Below are positions 20,640 through 29,002 of a stretch of 64,000 nt of DNA, piece by piece (the stretch's first letter is position 1; the number at the start of each line of letters is the position of its first letter). The position numbers and the translations under genes are program-made. The notes beneath the pieces were generated by a model that ran no database searches, was not told where the DNA came from, and saw nothing but the letters and a program-made list of their open reading frames with translations. The stretch is from SYIM01 sp039800205 (GTDB lineage: Bacteria; Pseudomonadota; Gammaproteobacteria; Burkholderiales; Burkholderiaceae_E): assembly GCA_039800205.1 (NCBI GenBank), contig JBDLRB010000189.1:1-64000 (forward strand), in the 5' to 3' direction.

Positions 20640-21913
20640 CTGATTTGACCGAGCGGTCAAAAAGGCATTGGGAGGCGGTCTTGCGTCGCGGGACGTCCGA
20701 CAGCGTCCGCCTGGTCGAGGCCTGTCTGGCCCGTATCACCGAGCGCGAGGCCTCGGTGCATGCGTGGGCATATCTTGATCCTGAAGGCGCACTCGAGCAG
20801 GCCCGCGCCTGCGACCGCGGCCCGCATCGAGGGGTGCTCCATGGGATCCCGATCGGGGTGAAGGATGTGATCGATGTGGCGGGTATGCCCACTGCGTGCG
20901 GTTCGCCCATTTACGCCGGTGCCATCGCTCGCGCCGATGCGGCCTGCGTGGCCCTGGCTCGTGCAGCGGGGGCCATCATTCTGGGTAAGACCCACACAGC
21001 GGAGTTTGCCAACACCGCGCCCCCACCCACGCGAAATCCCCATCGACTGTCGCACACGCCCGGTGGGTCGTCGAGTGGTTCGGCCGCTGCAGTGGCCGAC
21101 CGGATGGTGCCGCTCGCGTTCGGCACGCAGACGGTTGGATCGACCATCCGTCCAGCGGCCTTTTGCGGCGTGGTGGGGTTCAAGCCGTCCTTGGGTCGGA
21201 TCAATCGGGCGGGGCTCAAATTCTCGTCGGAGGCCTTCGATACGATCGGGTTATTCGGTCGTACGGTCGCAGAGGTGTCGTGTTTTAACGAAGCACTGAC
21301 CGGTCTTCCCGTGACCCCCCGATCCACAGTGACCGGTCTGAGGATGGGTCTTCACCGCGGTCCGTTTCGCGCCCAGGCGTCCGCCCAAGCCCTGGCCGTG
21401 CTGGAGGAGGCCGCGCTGAAGCTCGAGCGTGCCGGTGCTCAGGTGATCGAATTTGAACCCGGTTGGATCGATGAGCGGCTGCGCGAAGCGCATCAGACTG
21501 TGATGCTCTACGAGCTGGCCCGGGCGACTCTGGCCGAGTATCGCGCGCATCCCGAGGCCTTGTCGGCCCGTCTGACCGATCACATCGAGCGGGGTCTCGC
21601 CATCGACCTGCGTTCGCGCGATCAGGCCGCCGAGTGGATCGCACAGTGCCGCCATGAGTATCCGGATCGAGTTTCATCATTGGATGGACTCTTGACGCTT
21701 GCAGCGCCGGGCCCGGCGCCCGAGGGCCTGAGCAGCACGGGCGATTCGATCTTCAACCGGGTGTGGACCACCCTGGGACTGCCGTGTCTGGCGCTTCCGG
21801 CCGGCCGATCGGACGAGGGTTTGCCGCTCGCGGTGCAATGGGTGGGTGCGCCGGGTCGGGACCACGAGGCGCTTGCGGCGGCGGCCGCGATCGAGACGAT
21901 CCTCGCAGGCTGA
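20636..21913 (+). CDS. amidase (amidase signature family)
   Basis: Amidase-signature enzyme of 425 residues that hydrolyses a C-N amide bond with a Ser-cisSer-Lys triad. K76 (GVKDVID), S145 (GGSSSGS) and S169 (TVGSTIRPA) are all present with the family 24-residue spacing between the serines. The start is GTG overlapping the upstream stop (GTGA), coupling it to the PuuE-like gene. The substrate is unknown. Related neighbours in Burkholderiales sit next to Bug receptors, and one is present 2 kb upstream. Confidence 0.88.
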   Translation: MTDLTERSKRHWEAVLRRGTSDSVRLVEACLARITEREASVHAWAYLDPEGALEQARACDRGPHRGVLHGIPIGVKDVIDVAGMPTACGSPIYAGAIARADAACVALARAAGAIILGKTHTAEFANTAPPPTRNPHRLSHTPGGSSSGSAAAVADRMVPLAFGTQTVGSTIRPAAFCGVVGFKPSLGRINRAGLKFSSEAFDTIGLFGRTVAEVSCFNEALTGLPVTPRSTVTGLRMGLHRGPFRAQASAQALAVLEEAALKLERAGAQVIEFEPGWIDERLREAHQTVMLYELARATLAEYRAHPEALSARLTDHIERGLAIDLRSRDQAAEWIAQCRHEYPDRVSSLDGLLTLAAPGPAPEGLSSTGDSIFNRVWTTLGLPCLALPAGRSDEGLPLAVQWVGAPGRDHEALAAAAAIETILAG

Positions 21914-21979
21914 TGCTGTACAAACCGGCAAAAGGGTTTGGGGCCTTGACGGCCTCGAATCGATCGCAGCATCGAAGCG

Positions 21980-22618
21980 TTACAGGCGGCCGCGCGCGCG
22001 GATGGCCGCGAGGTATTCCGGACTCGCGTTGACGGTGAAACGATCCCGTGTGCGCACGTATTGATCGCCAAAGAGCCGTCCCACCGAGTGATAGCGCTCC
22101 GGATCGATGCGGTGCGTGGCCGGATCGATCAGGCCGTCACGCACGTGCAGCCACACGATTTCGCCGATGGCGAGCAAGCGACCCGGGCCGATGTCGATGC
22201 GCTGAATCAGGCGACATTCCATCGCGGCTGGACATTCCTGGATGCGGGGCGGGGCGATTGCGCAGCTGGCCACCGTCGACAGCCCGACCTGTTCGATTTC
22301 GCTGACGCCCGGGGGATAGTTGGTGCTGCAGGCGTGCATGGCCTCGACCGTTGATTCGTCCACCAGGTTCACGACGAATTCGCCCGATTCCAGCAGGTGG
22401 TGTGCGGTGTCCTTCAGTGAGCCATCCGGTCGCCGCTCGATGCTGAGGATCAGGATGGGCGGGTCATCGCCCATCATGTTGAATAAGCTGAAGGGCGCCG
22501 CGTTGACACTGCCTTCGGGCGAGAGGGTGGAGACCAGCGCGATCGGGCGCGGCACGATGAGACCCGTCAGCAGCTTGTAGCGAAGCGGCGCGCCGATTGC
22601 GGCAAAGTCAAAGTCCAT
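21980..22618 (-). CDS. flavin reductase family protein (FMN-binding split barrel)
   Basis: Protein of 212 residues of the flavin reductase-like / DUF447-related split-barrel group that uses FMN. Visible features are LTGLIVPRPIALVSTLSPEG at the start, NAAPFSLFNMMGDDPPIL, KDTAHHLLESGEFVVNL and, near the end, YHSVGRLFGDQYVRTRDRF. ATG at 22618 is preferred over the open frame to 22642 because AAGGA lies 8 bases upstream. It is the last gene of a minus-strand run, 10 bases after the PrpD-family gene. Confidence 0.87.
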   Translation of the reverse strand: MDFDFAAIGAPLRYKLLTGLIVPRPIALVSTLSPEGSVNAAPFSLFNMMGDDPPILILSIERRPDGSLKDTAHHLLESGEFVVNLVDESTVEAMHACSTNYPPGVSEIEQVGLSTVASCAIAPPRIQECPAAMECRLIQRIDIGPGRLLAIGEIVWLHVRDGLIDPATHRIDPERYHSVGRLFGDQYVRTRDRFTVNASPEYLAAIRARGRL

Positions 22619-22628
22619 GGGGCGTCCT

Positions 22629-23957
22629 TCAGTCGATCGCACGCGCGCGATCGAGCTGCCACAAGTGTCCGAGCCGGGTTTTCGCAGCCGCCTCGCCGAT
22701 GACCGGGCTGGCCAGCTCCAGAAACTTGGCGTCCAGTTCAGCGTCGCTGAGCGGTGCGTCCGGATCGCCCTTTCGCGTCGGTTGCAGCCAGCTTGCGCTG
22801 CGTCCGTCCCGGAGTTCGAACTGGATGCGCGCCGCGCGTTGGTTCGGAAATCGCGCGTCGAGCTCGGGGTCGACGGCGAGTTCGATTCGGTTCATCAGCG
22901 CACGGGTTTCGGGGTCGGCCAGCCGGTCGGGGCTGAAGGCCAACAGCCGTACGCTTCCGAAGCGAAGTGCGGTCGCAACCACGAAGGGCAGGCTGAACCG
23001 CGCTTCGGCGGCGGTCACGGGGCTGGGGTTGGCCGCAACGGCGAGCGCCGGGCCGTAGGTGCTGACCCGCACCCGCTCAATGTCATGGGCGCTCACGCCA
23101 AGCTGCGACTGCAATTCGAGCGTGCCATCGATGGCCGCAAAAGTATGTCCACAGCAACCGTGGTTCTTGAAGGTCATCTCGGTGATGTTGAACTGGGTGC
23201 CCAGATCGGCCAGCACGCGCTCCCAGTCCGGACCATCGCTCATGGCCCGGCCCAGCCCCGACTCGCCCTCGAGAATGTCGAGCGATCCGGTGATGCCGGC
23301 CTGAGCCATCTGTGCAGCGATCAGTCCTGCCTCGGCCGCACGCCCGGCGTGCAGGGGCTTGGACATCGAATCCATCCTGAAGGCTTGCTGGAGGCCCGCG
23401 GCGAAGGTTCCGACGGTGGCAAGCGCATGAGCGTGCGACCGTGCGTCCAGCCCCAGCAAGCTTGCGCAGGCCGACGCCGCGCCGAAGGCACCCACGGTCC
23501 CCGTGTTGTGCCAGAACCGATAGTGCGCCCGGCCCAGCGCTGCGCCAATCCGTGTGGAGACCTCATAGCCGGCGATGATCGCGCGCAGTAGCCTCATGCC
23601 ATCGGCGCCCGTGGCCTGAGCCAGTGCCCACGCCGCGGAAATGGTGGGGGCGCCGGGGTGGTAGATCGCTCCCCTGAAGATGTCATCGAATTCCACCGCG
23701 TGTGAGGCACTGCCCTGGATCAGCGCAGCCGCCCGGGGGCTGGCCGCCCGCCCGAGGGCGAGCGTCGAAGGGCCGCGGTCGAGATCGTCGGCCAGCACCT
23801 GCTGAAGTTGCGGCGAAGGGGCTTCAAGCAGGCCTGGAAGCAAGGCGGCGTACCAGTCGATCACGGCCCGCTTGGTGTGGTGGATCACCGTGTCGTCGAG
23901 CGTCTGGGTGGACAGATCGGTGGCGAATCGGGCGAATCGTTCGGTGAGCGTATGCAC
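22629..23957 (-). CDS. MmgE/PrpD family protein
   Basis: Member of the family that includes 2-methylcitrate dehydratase PrpD and cis-aconitate decarboxylase, 442 residues. Recognisable regions are the N-terminal helical ERFARFATDL, HAVEFDDIF, AGYEVSTRIG, FWHNTGTVGAFGAA and MTFKNHGCCGHTFAAIDG. The likely start is GTG at 23957, 20 bases after the asparaginase stop. The frame stays open to 24086, but that part overlaps the asparaginase gene. No prpB/prpC partner is nearby, so a role in propionate catabolism is not supported; many paralogues act on unknown hydroxy or unsaturated acids. Confidence 0.85.
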   Translation of the reverse strand: MHTLTERFARFATDLSTQTLDDTVIHHTKRAVIDWYAALLPGLLEAPSPQLQQVLADDLDRGPSTLALGRAASPRAAALIQGSASHAVEFDDIFRGAIYHPGAPTISAAWALAQATGADGMRLLRAIIAGYEVSTRIGAALGRAHYRFWHNTGTVGAFGAASACASLLGLDARSHAHALATVGTFAAGLQQAFRMDSMSKPLHAGRAAEAGLIAAQMAQAGITGSLDILEGESGLGRAMSDGPDWERVLADLGTQFNITEMTFKNHGCCGHTFAAIDGTLELQSQLGVSAHDIERVRVSTYGPALAVAANPSPVTAAEARFSLPFVVATALRFGSVRLLAFSPDRLADPETRALMNRIELAVDPELDARFPNQRAARIQFELRDGRSASWLQPTRKGDPDAPLSDAELDAKFLELASPVIGEAAAKTRLGHLWQLDRARAID

Positions 23958-23977
23958 AGTGAAAGTCCGTTCTGAAG

Positions 23978-24484
23978 TCAAAGAGATTCGAAGCGAGCGC
24001 CGCTTCGGTTTTTGCGGACCGCGTTCCAGGCGAACACACGGCCGTGGGCGGCAACGTGTACGCCCGCCGGCAGCAGTTGCGCACACGCGATCGCAAAACC
24101 GAGGTTGAAGCGGGCGTCAGAGCCGTCAATGCAGGCTGGGACCATGGCACCCGTGAGAACGATGCACGCATCGATCTGAGCCCGGGCCAGCACCTCGGCG
24201 GTCTCCACCAGGGTATCGGTGCCGTGAACGATCACGATGGCTTGTTCGGGTGAGGCCTGACAGGCAGCGAGAATCCTGAGCCGATCGGCCGCGGTCATGT
24301 CCAGACTGTCGAGGCTCATCAGGCGCTCGATGACCGGGAAGGACTCAAGGCGCGCCTGCTCGATCAGGAGCGGCAGCGCGCTGCCCGACCCGAAGCCGAG
24401 CGAGCCGGTCGCGGGATCATAGTGCTTGTCAAAGGTCCCACCCGTGGCAATGATCCGCAGTGGCGTGGGATTCAGCGTGTCCAT
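23978..24484 (-). CDS. small asparaginase-domain protein
   Basis: Protein of 168 residues matching only the N-terminal domain of L-asparaginases. Both threonine motifs are present: ATGGTFDK near residue 15 and VIVHGTDTLVETAEVL. LTGAMVPA follows, and the chain stops before the C-terminal domain found in the usual 330-residue enzymes. Single-domain versions are widespread in proteobacteria and poorly characterised. ATG at 24484 has GGAA 7 bases upstream; ATG at 24496 is the alternative. Confidence 0.85.
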   Translation of the reverse strand: MDTLNPTPLRIIATGGTFDKHYDPATGSLGFGSGSALPLLIEQARLESFPVIERLMSLDSLDMTAADRLRILAACQASPEQAIVIVHGTDTLVETAEVLARAQIDACIVLTGAMVPACIDGSDARFNLGFAIACAQLLPAGVHVAAHGRVFAWNAVRKNRSGARFESL

Positions 24485-24511
24485 GTCAGGTTCCATGCGA
24501 GGGTCGATGAA

Positions 24512-25723
24512 TCACGCGGCAAGGACTCGATCGCTGGCGTGTTCGATCAGTGCCTGCCAGTCCTCGTCCGCTTGGGGCCATTGTCGCTCGGGGCGTTCGG
24601 CCAACTGTTGCACAAGGGTGGGCAAGAGCCAGGCGGCGGGTGTGCCCAGTGCGCGTGGGGCCTCGCGCCACAATCGACGCAGCACCGCGGGGTTCACCCG
24701 TAATCGAAGGGCCAGCGTCTCGATGATGGTGCGATCCTGGCCACCGTCAATCGCCTGACCCAGCGAATCGTCGATCGTCGAATCCGGTTTCAGGGCATTG
24801 GGGTTGACGGGTGGCGGGTCGGGTGGCCGGACGATCGTCTCCTGCGGGGCCTCGCCGGGTTCGGCGTCTGTTCCACCAAAGAATCGGGTCGCCTCGAGGG
24901 GGACCAGGGTCTCGGCCAGGAAATCGGCCATCCAGGGCAGGCGCTGCAGGAGGTGAGCTCGGGCCGGCGCGTAGCGCGGTGCCAGACGCAGCCAGTTGTA
25001 GCACCCCAGATGCTGGCCTGCCCGCGCGAAGCTCAGTTGGGTGAGCGTTGCAGGATCAAGGTGATGGATCACGATCGCATTGAGGCGTGCATCGACTTCA
25101 GCCTCCCTGCGGTCGACCGAGCGGAGCACTCGTCCGTAGAAGTTCGCGTCGATCGTGCCCTCGCGCAGCGCCTGCCGAAGGCGCGCGCTGAAGTCCGGGT
25201 GACGCTCCTGTTGGGAAAACAGACTGGTCGCCACACCCGACTCGAGGCGATGCGTGCGGTCGAGATGGCGGCTCCAGTCGCTGCGGCGTCTTTCCAGCGT
25301 GGTGAGCATCTGCGAGGCGAGCGCATCGAACAGCACATCCAGCCATCGCGCATCGCGGTGCAGGGCCCCGGGTTCACAGGCCCGCATCAGATCGATCAGC
25401 AGGGCGAGTGTGCGCTCTGCGAGCAGGGCTCGAAAGTCGTAGACGAGATGATCGCGGTCGATACCGATGAAGCGAACCCCCAGACCCCACTGGCGGGCGA
25501 GTGAGGCGAAGATGGGGTTGCCCAGCAAGGACAGTCTGGAGGCCCAGGGCAGGATCAGGAGCATCAGACGCCAGTCAGGCGAGGGCGTACGAAACACGAG
25601 GGCCCGTGGACTGTCGCAGTAGAGACTGCCCAGGTGAGCGAGCTCGGGCCCGCAGACCCCTGCATCGCGCAACTCCGGGTCGACCGCCTGGGCCGGTGCA
25701 GTGACCGCTTCAATCGGGCTCAC
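24512..25723 (-). CDS. hypothetical protein (403 residues)
   Basis: Not recognised. It has no signal peptide. The N-terminal third contains a hydrophobic stretch (RLMLLILPWASRLSLLGNP) that is probably buried rather than membrane-spanning. The middle is rich in Arg/Asp/Leu helices (ERTLALLIDLMRACE; DFSARLRQALREG). A proline-rich linker (RPPDPPPVNPNALKP) precedes a helical C-terminus. The GTG start has no clear ribosome site. Codon use and a stop-to-start distance of 27 bases to the asparaginase gene support a real gene in the 25939-21980 run. Confidence 0.7.
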   Translation of the reverse strand: MSPIEAVTAPAQAVDPELRDAGVCGPELAHLGSLYCDSPRALVFRTPSPDWRLMLLILPWASRLSLLGNPIFASLARQWGLGVRFIGIDRDHLVYDFRALLAERTLALLIDLMRACEPGALHRDARWLDVLFDALASQMLTTLERRRSDWSRHLDRTHRLESGVATSLFSQQERHPDFSARLRQALREGTIDANFYGRVLRSVDRREAEVDARLNAIVIHHLDPATLTQLSFARAGQHLGCYNWLRLAPRYAPARAHLLQRLPWMADFLAETLVPLEATRFFGGTDAEPGEAPQETIVRPPDPPPVNPNALKPDSTIDDSLGQAIDGGQDRTIIETLALRLRVNPAVLRRLWREAPRALGTPAAWLLPTLVQQLAERPERQWPQADEDWQALIEHASDRVLAA

Positions 25724-25756
25724 CGGTCAACGCCCCCGGCCTGGCTCGGCCGGTCC

Positions 25757-25939
25757 TCAGCCGGTGCGACGGGCGAAGACGAGCAGCCCGGCGCCTGCGA
25801 CGAGGACGGCGGCCGCGATCAGGGCCCGCGCGGTGGATCCACGCCAAAGGGCCTCCAGCGCAAAAACGAGCCCAGCGCCCAGGACGATTCGGGCGGTGCC
25901 TGCCGTTCGGGCAGCGGCGGTGGATTGGGTGATGGTCAT
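25757..25939 (-). CDS. small two-helix membrane protein (60 residues)
   Basis: Short frame with two predicted membrane helices (about residues 16-31 and 38-56) and a positively charged end (FARRTG). It reads like the tiny DUF2892-type proteins but is not a clear match. It lies 33 bases upstream of the hypothetical gene on the same strand. There is no convincing ribosome site, so the call is tentative. If it is not a gene, 25724-26122 is otherwise empty apart from the pckG leader. Confidence 0.45.
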   Translation of the reverse strand: MTITQSTAAARTAGTARIVLGAGLVFALEALWRGSTARALIAAAVLVAGAGLLVFARRTG

Positions 25940-26076
25940 GACGTGAATTTACCGCAATGTTGCGGATCTGGAAACCGAAGCCCTGACGCGCTTCAGCCAC
26001 GCCTCGGCACGGCCCCCACCGATCGCGTGAATTCGGGATACCCCTGAGTCTCGATCGGCGAAGTTTGCGAGCCGGG

Positions 26077-26084
26077 TATAAAAT
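26077..26084 (+). promoter_or_regulatory. possible -10 element of pckG
   Basis: TATAAAAT lies about 40 bases upstream of the pckG ATG in an otherwise G+C-rich stretch. No convincing -35 was found at 16-18 bases, which may indicate activator dependence. Just downstream are a pyrimidine-rich leader and a GGAGAG ribosome site at 26111-26116. Confidence 0.4.
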
Positions 26085-26122
26085 CTGCGGTTTTTCTTCG
26101 CCTTTTCTCGGAGAGCGATGCG

Positions 26123-28033
26123 ATGAATCAAGCTGCCGGCGGGCACTCGGGTATGCAGTCCAGGACTTCGGAGGGTGATGCGAGCGGCGCTCGCCTCGGA
26201 GCGCCACACTGGGTGCGGCATCCGCGCCTCCTGGCCTGGGTGGCCGACATCGTCGATCTCGTCGAGCCGGCCGCGATTCACTGGTGCGATGGTTCGGAGG
26301 CCGAGTACGAATCGCTGTGCGCGGCGATGCTCGAGGCCGGCACGCTTCGCCGGCTCAATCCGGTCCTGCGGCCCAATTCCTATCTGGCTTGGTCCGACCC
26401 GTCGGACGTGGCCCGGGTTGAAGACCGAACGTTTGTCTGTTCGACTCGCCGTGAGGACGCTGGCCCCACCAACAATTGGGTCGATCCTGTCGAGATGCGG
26501 CAGACGATGTCCGGTCTTTTCAAGGGCGCGATGCGTGGCCGAACGCTCTATGTGATCCCATTTTCGATGGGTCCGCTCGGTAGCCCGATTGCGCATGTGG
26601 GGATCGAGCTCACTGACAGCCCCTATGTCGTCGTCAGCATGCGCACCATGACCCGGATGGGTCAAAAGGTCTACGAGGTCCTCGGTGAGACGGGTGAGTT
26701 CGTTCCCTGTGTGCATACCGTGGGCCGTCCGCTGGCCGAGGGCGAGTCCGATGTGGCCTGGCCCTGCAATCCGACCAAGTACATCGTTCACTATCCCGAG
26801 ACCCGCGAGATCTGGTCCTACGGGTCCGGTTATGGCGGCAACGCATTGTTGGGCAAGAAATGCTTTGCGCTTCGGATCGCATCCACGATGGGCCGTCAGG
26901 ACGTCGCGTCGGGCGGGCCCGGTTGGCTCGCCGAACACATGCTGATCCTGGGCGTGACGAGCCCCGAGGGACGGAAGTTTCATGTGGCGGCCGCCTTCCC
27001 GTCGGCCTGCGGCAAGACCAACTTTGCCATGCTGATTCCGCCCAAGGGCTTCGAGGGCTGGACGGTCACGACCATTGGCGACGACATCGCCTGGATCAAA
27101 CCCGACGCCAACGGTCGACTGCGGGCGATCAATCCCGAGGCGGGCTACTTCGGTGTGGCGCCGGGAACCAACGCCCGAACCAATCCCAACTGTATGGCGA
27201 CGCTGGCCAGCAACACCATCTTCACCAATGTCGCGCTGACCGACGACGGCGATGTGTGGTGGGAGGGCATGACCGAAACGCCGCCCGCCCACCTGATCGA
27301 TTGGCAGGGGCGTGACTGGACGCCCGAAGACGGCCGTGCCGGGCGCAAGGCGGCACATCCGAATGCCCGATTCACCGTCTCGGCGACCCGAAATCCTGCG
27401 ATCGACCCGGCCTGGGACAGTGTGGAGGGTGTGGCCATCGATGCCTTCATTTTCGGTGGCCGGCGTTCAAGCACGGTGCCGCTCGTCACCGAGGCGCGCA
27501 ACTGGGTCGAGGGGGTCTACATGGCGGCAACCATGGGCTCGGAGACCACGGCGGCGGCCGCGGGCGCGCAAGGTGTCGTGCGTCGCGATCCGTTCGCAAT
27601 GTTGCCCTTCTGCGGTTACAACATGGCCGAGTATTTCGCCCACTGGCTGGGTCTTGGCGATCGTTTGTCTGCACAGGGCGCCACGCTTCCCCGCATCTAC
27701 TGTGTCAACTGGTTCCGTACGGATGAGGCCGGGCGATTTGTCTGGCCCGGCTTTGGCGAGAACATGCGCGTGCTGCGCTGGATTGTCGATCGCGTTCAGG
27801 GTCGTGCCGAAGGAACGGAGCATGTGTTCGGCATCAGTCCACGCTACGACGACCTCCACTGGAATGGGCTTGATTTCACGCGAGACCGCTTCGACCGGAT
27901 CACGTCGATCGATCGCGATGCCTGGACCGGTGAATTCAAGCTCCACGAGGAGCTCTTCTCGCTGCTCGCGCAGCGCCTGCCCAACGAATTGCTCGAAGTC
28001 AAAAAAGCGCTCGAGCAGCGTCTGGCCGCCTGA
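26123..28033 (+). CDS. pckG: phosphoenolpyruvate carboxykinase (GTP)
   Basis: GTP-dependent PEPCK of 636 residues that converts oxaloacetate to PEP in gluconeogenesis. Family motifs are NPVLRPNSYLAWSDPSDVAR, RTMTRMG, the P-loop FPSACGKTN with the reactive cysteine (about residues 292-300), the metal/GTP region TIGDDIAWIK, and GVAPGTNARTNPN. The N-terminus is about 20 residues longer than most homologues and low in complexity. GGAGAG six bases upstream supports this ATG. Its presence fits an organism living on organic acids, matching the acid and alcohol oxidising genes nearby. Confidence 0.97.
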   Translation: MNQAAGGHSGMQSRTSEGDASGARLGAPHWVRHPRLLAWVADIVDLVEPAAIHWCDGSEAEYESLCAAMLEAGTLRRLNPVLRPNSYLAWSDPSDVARVEDRTFVCSTRREDAGPTNNWVDPVEMRQTMSGLFKGAMRGRTLYVIPFSMGPLGSPIAHVGIELTDSPYVVVSMRTMTRMGQKVYEVLGETGEFVPCVHTVGRPLAEGESDVAWPCNPTKYIVHYPETREIWSYGSGYGGNALLGKKCFALRIASTMGRQDVASGGPGWLAEHMLILGVTSPEGRKFHVAAAFPSACGKTNFAMLIPPKGFEGWTVTTIGDDIAWIKPDANGRLRAINPEAGYFGVAPGTNARTNPNCMATLASNTIFTNVALTDDGDVWWEGMTETPPAHLIDWQGRDWTPEDGRAGRKAAHPNARFTVSATRNPAIDPAWDSVEGVAIDAFIFGGRRSSTVPLVTEARNWVEGVYMAATMGSETTAAAAGAQGVVRRDPFAMLPFCGYNMAEYFAHWLGLGDRLSAQGATLPRIYCVNWFRTDEAGRFVWPGFGENMRVLRWIVDRVQGRAEGTEHVFGISPRYDDLHWNGLDFTRDRFDRITSIDRDAWTGEFKLHEELFSLLAQRLPNELLEVKKALEQRLAA

Positions 28034-28044
28034 GGTCCGTCCCT

Positions 28045-28076
28045 CCGCCCGGAGGCCGCAAGCGGCCTTCCGGCGG
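28045..28076. terminator. strong G+C hairpin after pckG
   Basis: CCGCCCGGAGGCCGC and GCGGCCTTCCGGCGG pair across an AA loop with a single bulged base, starting 12 bases after the pckG stop. No U-tract follows, so it may be a factor-aided stop or a 3'-end stabiliser. Confidence 0.5.
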
Positions 28077-28183
28077 ATGTTCTGCACATTTCCCCTGATG
28101 CCCCCCTAGAGTGCCCCTCCGGCGATTGCGGCCGGAATGTCTGGCCGAGGAGCGCTCGGCCAAGCCGGAAGGAAGGGGCGGAA

Positions 28184-29002
28184 ATGAGGGCTGAAATTCA
28201 CGAGCCGGCTCAATGGGCCGATGGGCGCGAGACACTGCCGTGTCTGGGGCCGGAATTCTCGGCGCGACAGGGGCAGGACCTGTTGTGTGGACTGTGTGCG
28301 CGTCGCCTGGTGGGCGGGCAGGCCCGCGACCGGGCGTCGACGCCCGTGATCACCGGTCTCGAGCAGCGTTTGCGTCTGGGACAGGTGCTCTATGTCGCGG
28401 GCCGCCGCTCGGATGCGATCTTCGTGATGCGCAAGGGCCTGGCCAAGGAGGTGCTCGAGACGGGTGGTACCCGTCGGGTCGTCCGATTGGTGGGCCCAGG
28501 CGCAGCGACGGGCCTGGCCGCGCTTGCGGGCCAGTCGCACCGCCATACGGCGGTTGTGATTGGTGCCGGTCTGGCGTGCCGTATCCCGCTGGCCAGTGTC
28601 GAACAGTGGTCGGCCCGGGACCGGGCGGTCTCGGCCCGCATGGGACGCCTGTGGCAGGATGCGCTCGACGATGCCGATCGTCTGATGGCCTCCTACGGCA
28701 ACGGTCCGGCGGGTGCGCGGTTGGCGCGGTTTGTCCTCTTTCTCGCGCAGACCCTGGGCCCGGGGGCGCGGCTCTGCCGACGTGAGGCGGCGGAACTTCT
28801 CGGCGTGACGCCGGTGAGCGTTACCCGGCTGGTGGGTGACTTGAAAAGGCGGGGCCTGATCCGCGAGGAGGGCTTGAGCCTCAGTGCCTGGGACGAGCCG
28901 GGATTGCGCGCCCTGGCCGGTGAGGGTGAATCAGGACCCTCTACGGTGATGCCGCAGCCTGCGGTGTCCGTGGCTCGCTCATCCGTGCAGCCATTCGGAT
29001 AG
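28184..29002 (+). CDS. Crp/Fnr family transcriptional regulator
   Basis: Regulator of 272 residues. A cyclic-nucleotide-binding-like beta-roll occupies about residues 55-145 (GQVLYVAGRRSDAIFVMRKGLAKE), then a dimer helix and a C-terminal winged helix (CRREAAELLGVTPVSVTRLVGDLKRRGLI). The N-terminus has C20 and a C35-G-L-C38 pair, and another cysteine lies near residue 132. That number recalls the four cluster ligands of FNR, although the spacing differs from C20-x2-C23-x5-C29. An A/G-rich ribosome site (GGAAGGAAGGGG) precedes the ATG. The 3' end overlaps the convergent pdxA-like gene by 62 bases. Confidence 0.87.
   Translation: MRAEIHEPAQWADGRETLPCLGPEFSARQGQDLLCGLCARRLVGGQARDRASTPVITGLEQRLRLGQVLYVAGRRSDAIFVMRKGLAKEVLETGGTRRVVRLVGPGAATGLAALAGQSHRHTAVVIGAGLACRIPLASVEQWSARDRAVSARMGRLWQDALDDADRLMASYGNGPAGARLARFVLFLAQTLGPGARLCRREAAELLGVTPVSVTRLVGDLKRRGLIREEGLSLSAWDEPGLRALAGEGESGPSTVMPQPAVSVARSSVQPFG

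Noticed and set aside
25949..27358. 469-residue open frame antisense to pckG
   Set aside because: Covers conserved PckG coding sequence; His/Arg/Gly-rich shadow composition and no motif.
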